Source of the DNA: Acidobacteriota bacterium
GTDB taxonomy: Bacteria > Acidobacteriota > Aminicenantia > Aminicenantales > Saccharicenantaceae
Assembly: GCA_033549365.1 (NCBI GenBank)
Contig: JAWSUF010000004.1
Span: 99,816-163,815, forward strand
Direction: 5' to 3'
Length of the DNA: 64,000 nucleotides
The translations under genes were made by a program, and so were the position numbers. The notes under the pieces are model-generated. The model worked only from the letters and a program-made list of their open reading frames with translations. It ran no database searches and was not told the DNA's origin. Of the stretch, positions 8,861 to 15,913 are shown piece by piece. The stretch's first letter is position 1. Each line of letters begins with the position of its first letter.

Positions 8861-10324
8861 TCAGGACGTCTCCTCCGCGAGAATTTCTGCGATGACGTCG
8901 ACGTCGCTGAACGGCAGAACCCGATCTCCAATGGTTTGGGTGTTTTCGTGGCCTTTCCCGGCCACAATGACAAAATCGTCCGGACGGGCGAGAGACAGCG
9001 CTCGCCGAATGGCCTCTTTTCTGTCGACAACGATTTCATATCCGGATCCGGCTTCTTCTTTGAAACCGGCTTCGATGTCGGCGATGATGGCCGCCGGGTC
9101 TTCCCGGCGGGGGTTATCCGATGTGATGATCGACAGGTCGGCCAGGGCCGCGGCCACGGCGCCCATCCGGGGTCGCTTGCTTTTGTCCCGATTTCCTCCG
9201 GCGCCGAATACCGCGATGAGCCGTTTCGGGCGGAAATCGCGGGCTGTTTCCAGGGCATGGCGCAGGGCGCTGTCGGTGTGGGCGTAGTCGACCACGATGT
9301 GCAATCCGCGGGAGTTGGGCACGGCTTCGAACCGTCCCGGAACTCCGGGCAGAGCCGCGATCCCCGCGGCGACGGCTTCACTCGGAATCTCCAAAGCCAG
9401 CGCCGCCCCGGCGGCCGCCAGGATGTTCTGGACGTTGTGCCGGCCGACCAGCGACGAGGACAGGACCTTACGCCCGCCGGGGAACACGAGTTTGACTTCC
9501 AGACCCTTGGGCGTGTGCTGGAAGTTTTCGGCTCGGACGACGGCTTCGTGACCGAGGCCGTAGCCGAAGGCCCGCATGGGAAGCTCGGCGAAAAGCTTCC
9601 TGCCCCAAGGATCATCGATGTTGACGACGGAGGCCTTGCGCTTGTGGTTGAGGAAAAACAACTTCTTTTTGGATTCGAAGTAATTTTCCATGGAACCGTG
9701 ATAATCCATATGTTCGCCGCTGAGGTTCGTGAACAGGGCGACATCGAAGTGGGTGCCGTGGACCCGATCCTGTTCCAAAGCGTGGGACGACACCTCCATG
9801 ATGACATGCGTGGCGCCGTTGCGTTGCATGTCCGCCATCATTCTCTGGAGGTCGGGGGCCTCAGGGGTCGTCCGGGCCGCCTCGATCCGGATTCCGGGAC
9901 CGCGGTATTCGATCGTCCCGATGACGCCCGGAACGAAACCCGCGGTTTTGAAAATGGATTCCAAAAGATAGGCGGTGGTCGTTTTTCCCTTCGTTCCCGT
10001 GATGCCGATGACCGTGAGGGCGTCGGAGGGCCGCCCGAAAAAGACTGCGGAGATCTCGCCCATCGCCCGGCGGGCGTTGGGGACCTGAATCCAGGCCAGG
10101 CGGACATCCGCGGGCCGCGCCCGGTCCGCAAGAACCGCCGCCGCTCCGCCATTTTCCGCGTCCCGGACGAAATCCATCCCGTCCGTCTTTTCGCCTTTCA
10201 ACGCGACGAACAGGCTGCCTGGAACGACGGATTTCGAGGAATGGACGATGTCCAGGATTTCCAGGCCGTCGTCTCCGGAGAAGGATACGACGGGAATGTC
10301 TTTCAGGATCTCTTTCAGGATCAT
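8861..10324 (-). CDS. murE: UDP-MurNAc-L-Ala-D-Glu--2,6-diaminopimelate ligase MurE
   Basis: Adds the third stem residue. 487 residues, with the ATP loop ITGTKGKTTTAYLLES and, near the C-terminus, TSDNPRREDP: the DNPR motif is the known determinant for meso-diaminopimelate, so the cell wall is predicted to be meso-DAP type. The start ATG at 10324 forms an ATGA overlap with the ftsI stop. The frame is open further upstream, but that part overlaps ftsI and is not MurE-like. Confidence 0.96.
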   Translation of the reverse strand: MILKEILKDIPVVSFSGDDGLEILDIVHSSKSVVPGSLFVALKGEKTDGMDFVRDAENGGAAAVLADRARPADVRLAWIQVPNARRAMGEISAVFFGRPSDALTVIGITGTKGKTTTAYLLESIFKTAGFVPGVIGTIEYRGPGIRIEAARTTPEAPDLQRMMADMQRNGATHVIMEVSSHALEQDRVHGTHFDVALFTNLSGEHMDYHGSMENYFESKKKLFFLNHKRKASVVNIDDPWGRKLFAELPMRAFGYGLGHEAVVRAENFQHTPKGLEVKLVFPGGRKVLSSSLVGRHNVQNILAAAGAALALEIPSEAVAAGIAALPGVPGRFEAVPNSRGLHIVVDYAHTDSALRHALETARDFRPKRLIAVFGAGGNRDKSKRPRMGAVAAALADLSIITSDNPRREDPAAIIADIEAGFKEEAGSGYEIVVDRKEAIRRALSLARPDDFVIVAGKGHENTQTIGDRVLPFSDVDVIAEILAEETS

Positions 10325-12069
10325 GGGATGTTCTCGCTTTGCAGGGAAACGGAGATCAGTCCGGGATGGGGGTCGGGGTGTGGCGCAATGCGGAGATGGC
10401 GGAGGACGCGGACGGCGATATCCCGGAAAACGGGTGCAGCCACCTGACCGCCATAGCGGAGATCTCCCTTGGGTTCGGAGATGACGACGACCATGGAAAA
10501 AATCGGGTCTTCGGCGGGCACAAATCCGACAAAGGAGGCCCGGTGCCGGGACGATCGATAGGTCCGCTTTTCCGGATCGAAGATCTGGGCCGTTCCGGTT
10601 TTCCCGGCGACCGAGAAGCCGGACAGCCGGGCCGGGCGTCCCGTCCCTTCGGCCACTGCTCTGATCCAAATGTCCGTCAAAGTGGAAGCGGTTTCCGCGG
10701 AAATGACCTTGACAGGCGGGGGAACGAGGCCGGCGTCAAGATCCGGATCTCCGAAAGTCCTGACAACCCGCGGACGGACGAGATAGCCCCCGGTTGCGAA
10801 AACGTTCATGGCCTGAAGAACCTGCAGGGCAGTGACGGAGATCTCATATCCGATGGAGAGATAGGACAGCGAGGAGATATGCCATTTGTCCGGAGTGCGG
10901 CAGATCCCGGCCTCCTCGGCCGGCAGACCGCTCCGGGTCTTTTCGCCGAAACCGAAATCCCGAATGGTCTGATACAGGCGGTTCTCCCCGACCCGGCGGC
11001 CGAACAGGGCCGTCCCAACGTTTGAGGAATGAATCAAGACTTCCGGAAAGCTCAAAACTCCGAACGTCTTGTGATCGCGAATGGTCGTTCCGCCGATGCT
11101 GATCGATCCGGACCGGCAATCGAAAAGCTCGTGCGGCTCAAGGACATGATCCTCCAGCGCCGCGGCGGCGGACACGATCTTGAATGTCGAACCCGGTTCG
11201 AAGAGATATCTGACGGCCCGGTTGATACCGGCGCCGCCTTGAGGGGGGAATCGGTTGGGGTCGTAGGTTGGCGTGTTGGCCATGGCCAGGATGTCGCCTG
11301 TATAGGGATCCGAAAGAATGACCGTCCCCCATTCCGCACCGTGTTCGAAAACGGCTTTTCCGAGCTCGGTTTCCGCGTAGTATTGGATGGCGGCATCGAG
11401 CGTCAGCGTAATGTCGCGGCCCGGAAGGGCCTGACGGATGGTCTCAATATGGTAACCCCGGCGCTTGGCGTCCCGGAGGATCAGGCGTTCTCCTGTCTCG
11501 CCGCGAAGGATGTCGTTGTACTGATATTCGATACCGGCCTGGCCGTTTCCGTCGATATCCACGCCCCCAAGGACATGAGCCGCCAGATGTCCCTGGGGAT
11601 AGAAGCGCTCCCGCTCCTCCTGGAGATAGACACCTTTCAGCGCAAGGGCCGAAACCCGGGCCGCCGTGTCATCATCGATCTTTCTCTTGATCCAGGAGAA
11701 GGGATGGCCGTCCGCGACTCTTTGGAGGAGGGCGGCTTTTTCCCTCTCGGACAGGTTCAGGACTTCTCCCAGGCGATCGAGAGTTCCCCTCATCTCCGCG
11801 GGAGCGACGGAGCCGTGGGGACTGTAGAAGACGGACTGAACCGGAAGGCTGACGGCGAGGACCGTCCCGTTCCGGTCGAGAATGCGTCCCCGTTGGGGTT
11901 GGAGAGTGATTCTGTTTCTGTTCTGATCGAGAACTTCGGATTTGAGGCGGGGATGTTCGAGAACCTGGAGCTGAACAAGCCGGATCAGAATTACGATGAA
12001 CCACAAGGCGAACAGCGCAACGGTGACTTTGGCCCGTTTCCTGACAAGGCTGCCGTAATAGGTTCTCAT
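10321..12069 (-). CDS. ftsI: Septal peptidoglycan transpeptidase FtsI (PBP3, class B PBP)
   Basis: Inner-membrane, periplasm-facing transpeptidase partnering FtsW. 582 residues: short cytoplasmic N-terminus, one membrane helix (about 13-33), dimerisation domain starting at LQPQRGRILDRNGTVLA, then the transpeptidase domain with the active-site serine in EPGSTFKI (SxxK), the SSN triad and the KTGTAQ motif. No C-terminal PASTA domain is seen. The ATG at 12069 overlaps the ftsL stop (ATGA); the open frame upstream lies over ftsL in another frame. Confidence 0.96.
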   Translation of the reverse strand: MRTYYGSLVRKRAKVTVALFALWFIVILIRLVQLQVLEHPRLKSEVLDQNRNRITLQPQRGRILDRNGTVLAVSLPVQSVFYSPHGSVAPAEMRGTLDRLGEVLNLSEREKAALLQRVADGHPFSWIKRKIDDDTAARVSALALKGVYLQEERERFYPQGHLAAHVLGGVDIDGNGQAGIEYQYNDILRGETGERLILRDAKRRGYHIETIRQALPGRDITLTLDAAIQYYAETELGKAVFEHGAEWGTVILSDPYTGDILAMANTPTYDPNRFPPQGGAGINRAVRYLFEPGSTFKIVSAAAALEDHVLEPHELFDCRSGSISIGGTTIRDHKTFGVLSFPEVLIHSSNVGTALFGRRVGENRLYQTIRDFGFGEKTRSGLPAEEAGICRTPDKWHISSLSYLSIGYEISVTALQVLQAMNVFATGGYLVRPRVVRTFGDPDLDAGLVPPPVKVISAETASTLTDIWIRAVAEGTGRPARLSGFSVAGKTGTAQIFDPEKRTYRSSRHRASFVGFVPAEDPIFSMVVVISEPKGDLRYGGQVAAPVFRDIAVRVLRHLRIAPHPDPHPGLISVSLQSENIP

Positions 12070-12380
12070 GGGATTTCGACTTTCATCCCTTGCGGTGGAA
12101 TCTCGTAGACAACCTGTTCCCGGCGCGGGTCGGACAGGCCGAGTTTTTCCCGGGCGATCCGATCGATGGTTTCGAGCGAAAGAAGCTGCTCTTTGCGGGT
12201 TTCGAGTTTTCGGATCTCTTCCCGGAGGGCGGCGTTTCGGGCTTCGATATCGCCGATTTGATATCCCATGCGGATGGATTCGGTTTGATGCCAGATATAA
12301 AACGTCAACAGGCCGAGGACGACCAGGATCGCTCCGGTGGTGAGGGCGAGGTTGCTCCAATTCATCGATTGGCGGACCAC
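12066..12380 (-). CDS. ftsL: Cell division protein FtsL
   Basis: Small bitopic divisome protein of the FtsQLB complex. 104 residues: one membrane helix (about 10-30, LALTTGAILVVLGLLTFYI) followed by a coiled coil rich in Glu/Arg/Leu heptads (AALREEIRKLETRKEQLL) and the typical ERLGLSDP-like tail (here EKLGLSDPRREQVVY). GTG at 12380 has AGGA upstream and sits one base after the rsmH stop; the ATG at 12365 (MNWSNL) is an alternative. Called on architecture and position, since FtsL sequence is variable. Confidence 0.88.
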   Translation of the reverse strand: MVRQSMNWSNLALTTGAILVVLGLLTFYIWHQTESIRMGYQIGDIEARNAALREEIRKLETRKEQLLSLETIDRIAREKLGLSDPRREQVVYEIPPQGMKVEIP

Positions 12381-12381
12381 G

Positions 12382-13278
12382 TCAGATCCTTTCGGCCGCC
12401 CGCATTTTCGCCGATCGGGATCGGGGATTGCGGGAGACCTCCTCCTTGGAGGGGGTCACCGGTTTGCGGGTGAGAATTTTCAGGCGCGGCGGCGCATTTT
12501 CCCCGGAGGATGCACCCAGGAAAGCCCGTTTGGCGATGCGGTCTTCGAGGGAGTGAAAAGAGATCACGGCGATTCGGGCGCCCGGGGCCATGAGATCGAA
12601 GAGTTCGTCCAAAAATTCCGAAAGGCCTTCGAGTTCCCGGTTGACTTCGATTCGAAGAGCCTGAAAGACCTTTGCGGCGGGATGGATCCGGCCTTTTTGC
12701 GGATGCCACCGGCAGACCTCCTCGACGAGAAGGCGGAGTTGGGTCGTCGTTTCGAATTTCCGGAATTTACGCCGCCCGGCGATTTCCCGGGCCAGTTTTC
12801 TGGCCTGGTTGAGCTCTCCATAATTCCGGAAGATCTCGGCCAGACGGGATTCGCTGGATGTGTCCAGAATTTTGAAAGCCGTGGTTTTCTCCCGGGCGTC
12901 CATGCGCATGTCGAGGGGCCCTTCCAGGGAGTGGCTGAATCCCCGGACCGGATCGTCGAGCTGCCGGGAGGAGATTCCCAGATCGAAGAGATACCCCTTG
13001 ACGGAGGCAAAATCGATATCCAGATCGGGAAGCTGGCGGAAGTCGGCGTTGTAGAGGACGATTCTGTCGGCAAAGGATTCGAGACGCTCGGAGGCGGCGC
13101 GGAGGGATGTTTCATCCCGGTCCAGGCCGATGAGCGAAGCGCCGGGGTTTTTCTTCAGGATTTCGAAGGCGTGGCCGGCCGCGCCCAGGGTTCCGTCGAT
13201 ATACAATCCGGGCTGGGCGGCATCAAGGATGTCCAGGACTTCATCGAGAAGAACGGGGATATGCCCATGGGTGGTCAT
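12382..13278 (-). CDS. rsmH: 16S rRNA (cytosine1402-N4)-methyltransferase RsmH (MraW)
   Basis: SAM-dependent methyltransferase modifying C1402 of 16S rRNA. 298 residues. Begins MTTHGHIPVLLDEVLDIL as in the family; the SAM-binding YIDGTLGAAGHAFEIL follows, then GLDRDE, LFDLGISSRQLDDP, and the C-terminal SFHSLEDRIAKRAF motif. ATGA overlap with mraZ. Typical length and typical second place in the cluster. Confidence 0.97.
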   Translation of the reverse strand: MTTHGHIPVLLDEVLDILDAAQPGLYIDGTLGAAGHAFEILKKNPGASLIGLDRDETSLRAASERLESFADRIVLYNADFRQLPDLDIDFASVKGYLFDLGISSRQLDDPVRGFSHSLEGPLDMRMDAREKTTAFKILDTSSESRLAEIFRNYGELNQARKLAREIAGRRKFRKFETTTQLRLLVEEVCRWHPQKGRIHPAAKVFQALRIEVNRELEGLSEFLDELFDLMAPGARIAVISFHSLEDRIAKRAFLGASSGENAPPRLKILTRKPVTPSKEEVSRNPRSRSAKMRAAERI

Positions 13279-13742
13279 TCCAGTTTTCCTCGAGGGATGA
13301 GACGGGCGATGTTTTCGAACTCCTCATCGGACAAAGGCGTGTCCTCGAGAATCCTGTCGAGGCTGTCCTTGTTCCAGACTTCGAGGTGGTTGGACAGACC
13401 GATGACTTCGACCTCGTCCTTCAACCCGGCTTTTTCCCTCAGGACAGGGCTGATCAGAACGCGCCCCTTGGAGTCGATCTCGTAGCGGCTGCCCTTGCGG
13501 TTGACGCGAAGAAGGAATTTCCTGACATCGGGCCGCAGGTGGGCGCCGCCCTCGGATGCCATCCCGGTCATCTCCAGCCAGACGGCCAGGGGATAGATCT
13601 GGATGGATTCGTCCCTGAGGGACGTGATGAACAGATCCCGGCCGTAACCGGCCTCGATCGTCTCGCGGAATTTCTCCGGAATCTTGATTCTTCCGCTGGC
13701 GTCGAGCCGGGCCGAATAGCTGCCCATCAAAGTGTTGTTCAT
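13275..13742 (-). CDS. mraZ: Transcriptional regulator / division protein MraZ
   Basis: Ring-forming DNA-binding protein of the AbrB/SpoVT fold which, in bacteria where it has been studied, controls the dcw operon by binding repeats before its own gene. 155 residues from the ATG at 13742: two MraZ repeats, GSYSARLDASGRIKIPEKFR and later RYEIDSKGRVLISPVLRE, each with the DxxGR core. The upstream in-frame ATG at 13772 would add ten residues not seen in the family and lies inside the CGGGA repeat array, so 13742 is preferred, with GGGAAG upstream. First gene of the operon. Confidence 0.94.
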   Translation of the reverse strand: MNNTLMGSYSARLDASGRIKIPEKFRETIEAGYGRDLFITSLRDESIQIYPLAVWLEMTGMASEGGAHLRPDVRKFLLRVNRKGSRYEIDSKGRVLISPVLREKAGLKDEVEVIGLSNHLEVWNKDSLDRILEDTPLSDEEFENIARLIPRGKLE

Positions 13743-13750
13743 GGCCAAAC

Positions 13751-13780
13751 TTCCCGATTCGTCCCGTTTCATCCCGTTTT
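13751..13780 (-). promoter_or_regulatory. Putative MraZ operator: three CGGGA boxes, 10-bp spacing
   Basis: Reading on the minus strand towards mraZ, CGGGA occurs three times (plus-strand tcccg at 13752, 13762 and 13772), each in a 10-bp unit of the form AAACGGGATG. In known systems MraZ binds several GGG-containing boxes repeated every 10 bp just upstream of mraZ. The array lies directly downstream of the promoter, overlapping the predicted transcription start and 5' leader, as expected for autorepression. Function is inferred. Confidence 0.75.
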
Positions 13781-13786
13781 GACATA

Positions 13787-13815
13787 AATATAGGTTATAA
13801 AATACCGAAAGTCAA
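13787..13815 (-). promoter_or_regulatory. Sigma-70 promoter of the mraZ/dcw operon
   Basis: TTGACT (-35, 13810-13815) and TATATT (-10, 13787-13792) are separated by exactly 17 bp on the minus strand. The start point would fall near 13780, at the edge of the CGGGA boxes. No other comparably good promoter was noticed inside the tightly packed cluster, so this is probably its main promoter. Confidence 0.8.
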
Positions 13816-14037
13816 GCGATTATTACCCATTTTTTTACTAAAAAAAGCGAAGAATTCCTGGATTTCACGTCCTGATCAGCGGGGATTTTGAAATAGAATT
13901 CCCGGTGAACGCTGGAACGGATCAACTATCCGGACACGATCAAGGAGGTCCGGATGGTTGCAAATCGACATCTGAGGTTGTTGATTGAGGCTGACGAGAA
14001 AAATGAGATCCGGGGGTTCCCGGCGGTGGATGCGGGG

Positions 14038-14322
14038 CTAGTCGGGGTCTTCTTCCAAATTGGGAAGTTCGTTGAGAAGCTCCATGGCCCGATCATAGTC
14101 CTTATCGCCGACAAAGACCCGGATTTCTCCCAAACCGTCAGCGGTGAAGGGATGGACGGACTGAACCACGCGTCCGCGCTGCAGGCTGGAGATGCCGTGG
14201 CTTTCGAGAAAGGCCTTGATTATGTCCGCTTCCGACGGGCCCCAGACCTTGCGGACTTCCCTGAGCTCGATTCCGGAGTCGGGGGCGGGTTTTTGGTTTT
14301 TATTGTCCGTGTTGTCGCACAT
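14038..14322 (-). CDS. DUF2007-type small protein (putative signal-transducing)
   Basis: 94 residues. The core, [18 protein letters not shown] through [15 protein letters not shown], matches the DUF2007 pattern: one strand-helix unit found alone or fused to zinc ribbons, fold related to PII-like ferredoxin proteins, function unknown. Preceded by GGAAAGGACG before ATG 14322. The start lies 103 bp inside the 3' end of the upstream Nudix gene in a different frame, so the two are probably translationally coupled. Confidence 0.75.
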   Translation of the reverse strand: MCDNTDNKNQKPAPDSGIELREVRKVWGPSEADIIKAFLESHGISSLQRGRVVQSVHPFTADGLGEIRVFVGDKDYDRAMELLNELPNLEEDPD

Positions 14323-14741
14323 GGTCGTCGTCCTTTCCCGGCGAAATATTCGTCGAGGATGCGGCCGTGGTCGAAGGCCAGGCGGGGAGGCAGGCCGGTT
14401 TTCGTGAAAACCCCCGCTTCCCGGGCGTCGTCGCGGGCGACGGGACGGCCTTCGGCCCGGGCGATATAAACCGTGGAGATCGTGTGAAACCGGGGGTCGC
14501 GCCTCGGATCCGAGTAGGTGTGAAACTGACGGACGAGGTCGACGGCCAGCGAAGTCTCCTCGAGGGCTTCGCGGGCCGCCGCCGCCTCCAGGGATTCGCC
14601 GGTATCGACGAATCCCCCGGGAAGAGCCCAGCCGTAAGGCGGGTTCTTCCTTTTGATAAGCACGATCCCGGTTTTACGGCCGTTGCGCATGACCTCGATG
14701 ATGATGTCGACGGTCGGGAACGGGTTGCGGGGCTTTTGCAT
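14220..14741 (-). CDS. Nudix hydrolase
   Basis: Predicted hydrolase of a nucleoside diphosphate linked to another group. About 173 residues from ATG 14741 ([17 protein letters not shown]). The Nudix box is intact: [20 protein letters not shown] followed by ETSL, matching Gx5Ex7REUxEE. The segment [10 protein letters not shown] is typical of ADP-ribose or NADH pyrophosphatase-like members, but substrate cannot be assigned. The last ~35 codons, rich in Arg/Lys/Pro/Ser, overlap the following gene; they may be a true low-complexity tail or the result of a lost stop. Confidence 0.85.
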   Translation of the reverse strand: MQKPRNPFPTVDIIIEVMRNGRKTGIVLIKRKNPPYGWALPGGFVDTGESLEAAAAREALEETSLAVDLVRQFHTYSDPRRDPRFHTISTVYIARAEGRPVARDDAREAGVFTKTGLPPRLAFDHGRILDEYFAGKGRRPCATTRTIKTKNPPPTPESSSGKSARSGARRKRT

Positions 14742-14814
14742 CTTCCCGCTCAGGATACAGGAACGCCTGCGGCCTGTCAAAACCGACCGAAACACGCCGT
14801 CCGGAATGGTCCGG

Positions 14815-14955
14815 CTATTCGATCAGCCGGGATACAGAGAATTGTATAACGACCTCGCATCCCTCCTCGTCAGGCTCGATCGCGTATGGCTTTCCCTTTT
14901 TGACGAACAGACTCCGGAAGACCGCGTGGTTATTCGAATAGTTATATCCGGAATG
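14815..14955 (-). pseudogene. Remnant of a beta-propeller lipoprotein gene (3' end, internally deleted)
   Basis: On the minus strand this stretch reads HSGYNYSNNHAVFRSLFV then directly KKGKPYAIEPDEEGCEVV and a tail ending SVSRLIE and TAG. Both blocks match the intact gene at 26396-27526, which has HAGNVYSKNHAAFRSLIV and, some 60 residues later, KKGKLYAIEPDDEGYDVV with the end SVTWLIE. So the C-terminal part survives with an in-frame internal deletion, and the N-terminal three quarters are gone. No start codon or ribosome site is evident. This explains most of the gap between the Nudix gene and the toxin gene. Confidence 0.8.
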
Positions 14956-15051
14956 GCGGGTTCATCTCATTCGAAATTGGGGGACGAGGTTTTGGCGAGC
15001 TTCCGGCGGCCGATCGCGACCAGGTTCTTGACGAGGTCGATGGGCACCATT

Positions 15052-15549
15052 TTAGACAATGTTTTGAATCGATTGAACGGGCGAGAAGAAGCCGGCGGCG
15101 ATCATCTTGTTAAGATGGACTTCGGCTGTCCCGGTGTTACAGACACCGGATCTCACGGCCTTGACCAGGATACCGACGGTTCCGGTCAGGAGAACGGCCA
15201 GCCGCCCCGCTTCGGCCCGGGCCACTCGATCGTCGGAGGCCAGACGGAAACCGCGGCATTTGGCGACGGCGATGCTCGATGCTTCCCCCAGACCCAGCGA
15301 TATCGACAATGCCGAAAAGAGAGCTTTTTCTTTGGACGACCGCAGTCCCGTTTCTTTCATCCACCCGGCCCGAACAGCTTCCGGAATTCCGGCCAGGGCC
15401 GTATGACCGGCCTGGATTCCTCGAAGGATTTCCGCCGATATAAATTCCGTAATGATCGCGTCTCCTCTGTACATTTTTTCCAGAACAGGAAGCGCCCCGG
15501 ACAGAGCGAAGTTGGAAACGACGCAGCTGTCGAATACGATTTCAGGCAT
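15052..15549 (-). CDS. PIN-like toxin, DUF3368 family
   Basis: 165 residues from ATG 15549. Starts MPEIVFDSCVVSNFALSGAL; the aspartate after IVF, an acidic SAEIL segment and LASDDRVA near residue 115 fit the acidic residues of the PIN/VapC nuclease fold. DUF3368 proteins are predicted RNA-cleaving toxins paired with UPF0175-type antitoxins, which is what lies immediately upstream with an 8-bp overlap. Toxicity and target are inferred. Confidence 0.75.
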   Translation of the reverse strand: MPEIVFDSCVVSNFALSGALPVLEKMYRGDAIITEFISAEILRGIQAGHTALAGIPEAVRAGWMKETGLRSSKEKALFSALSISLGLGEASSIAVAKCRGFRLASDDRVARAEAGRLAVLLTGTVGILVKAVRSGVCNTGTAEVHLNKMIAAGFFSPVQSIQNIV

Positions 15550-15853
15550 GTTCCGCGTCGCCGGCGGTTTCACGACTTTGCGGACTGTTGAGCGGGACTC
15601 CGGCATCTCTCAAGTAAATCCTGGCAGTCACCGGATCGAGGCCCAGCACTTCCGCGGTTTTCCCAAGGCTGATTAATCCCTCCCGGAATGCGGCGACGGC
15701 GGTATCTCTCCTCTGTTCGAGGGGATCTTTTTTTTTGTAGGCCAGATCCAGGGCCTCTCGGACCATGTGGCCGAGAGTTTTGCCTTCCCTCCTGGCATAG
15801 GCCTTGACGGCCTTATGCTGACTTTCCGTGAGCAAAATATTTGTCCTTTTCAT
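15542..15853 (-). CDS. Antitoxin with ribbon-helix-helix N-terminus and UPF0175-like C-terminus
   Basis: 103 residues. The first ~40 (MKRTNILLTESQHKAVKAYA, then KTLGHMVREALDLA) look like a ribbon-helix-helix DNA-binding module; the second part (AVAAFREGLISLGKTAEVLG, then TARIYLRDAGVPL) matches the UPF0175 helix-turn-helix region. First gene of a two-gene operon with the PIN-like toxin, and the presumed autoregulator through the repeats in its promoter. Confidence 0.75.
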   Translation of the reverse strand: MKRTNILLTESQHKAVKAYARREGKTLGHMVREALDLAYKKKDPLEQRRDTAVAAFREGLISLGKTAEVLGLDPVTARIYLRDAGVPLNSPQSRETAGDAEHA

Positions 15854-15866
15854 GGCGGCTCTCTAT

Positions 15867-15913
15867 ATGTGTAATATCATGTGTATATTAGTCGAAACGT
15901 CTTCGTTTGTCAA
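15867..15913 (-). promoter_or_regulatory. Promoter and operator-like repeats of the toxin-antitoxin operon
   Basis: Minus-strand TTGACA (15908-15913) and TAATAT (15885-15890) are 17 bp apart, a near-perfect sigma-70 promoter giving a leader of about 25 nt. Just downstream of the -10 the hexamer ACACAT occurs twice at 12-bp spacing (plus-strand atgtgt at 15867 and 15879), in an AT-rich near-palindrome. This fits an operator for an RHH antitoxin. The -35 overlaps the stop region of the neighbouring permease gene. Confidence 0.7.

Noticed and set aside
13954..14469. Plus-strand open frame with a strong AAGGAGGT before ATG 13954
   Set aside because: Only the first ~28 codons lie in intergenic DNA; the rest is antisense to the DUF2007 and Nudix genes. 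No family resemblance, so it may be a chance or decayed start.
14967..15050. 27-codon minus-strand frame (MVPIDLVKNLVAIGRRKLAK...) just after the toxin gene
   Set aside because: Too short to support; could be a fragment of another lost gene, but no homologue recognised.
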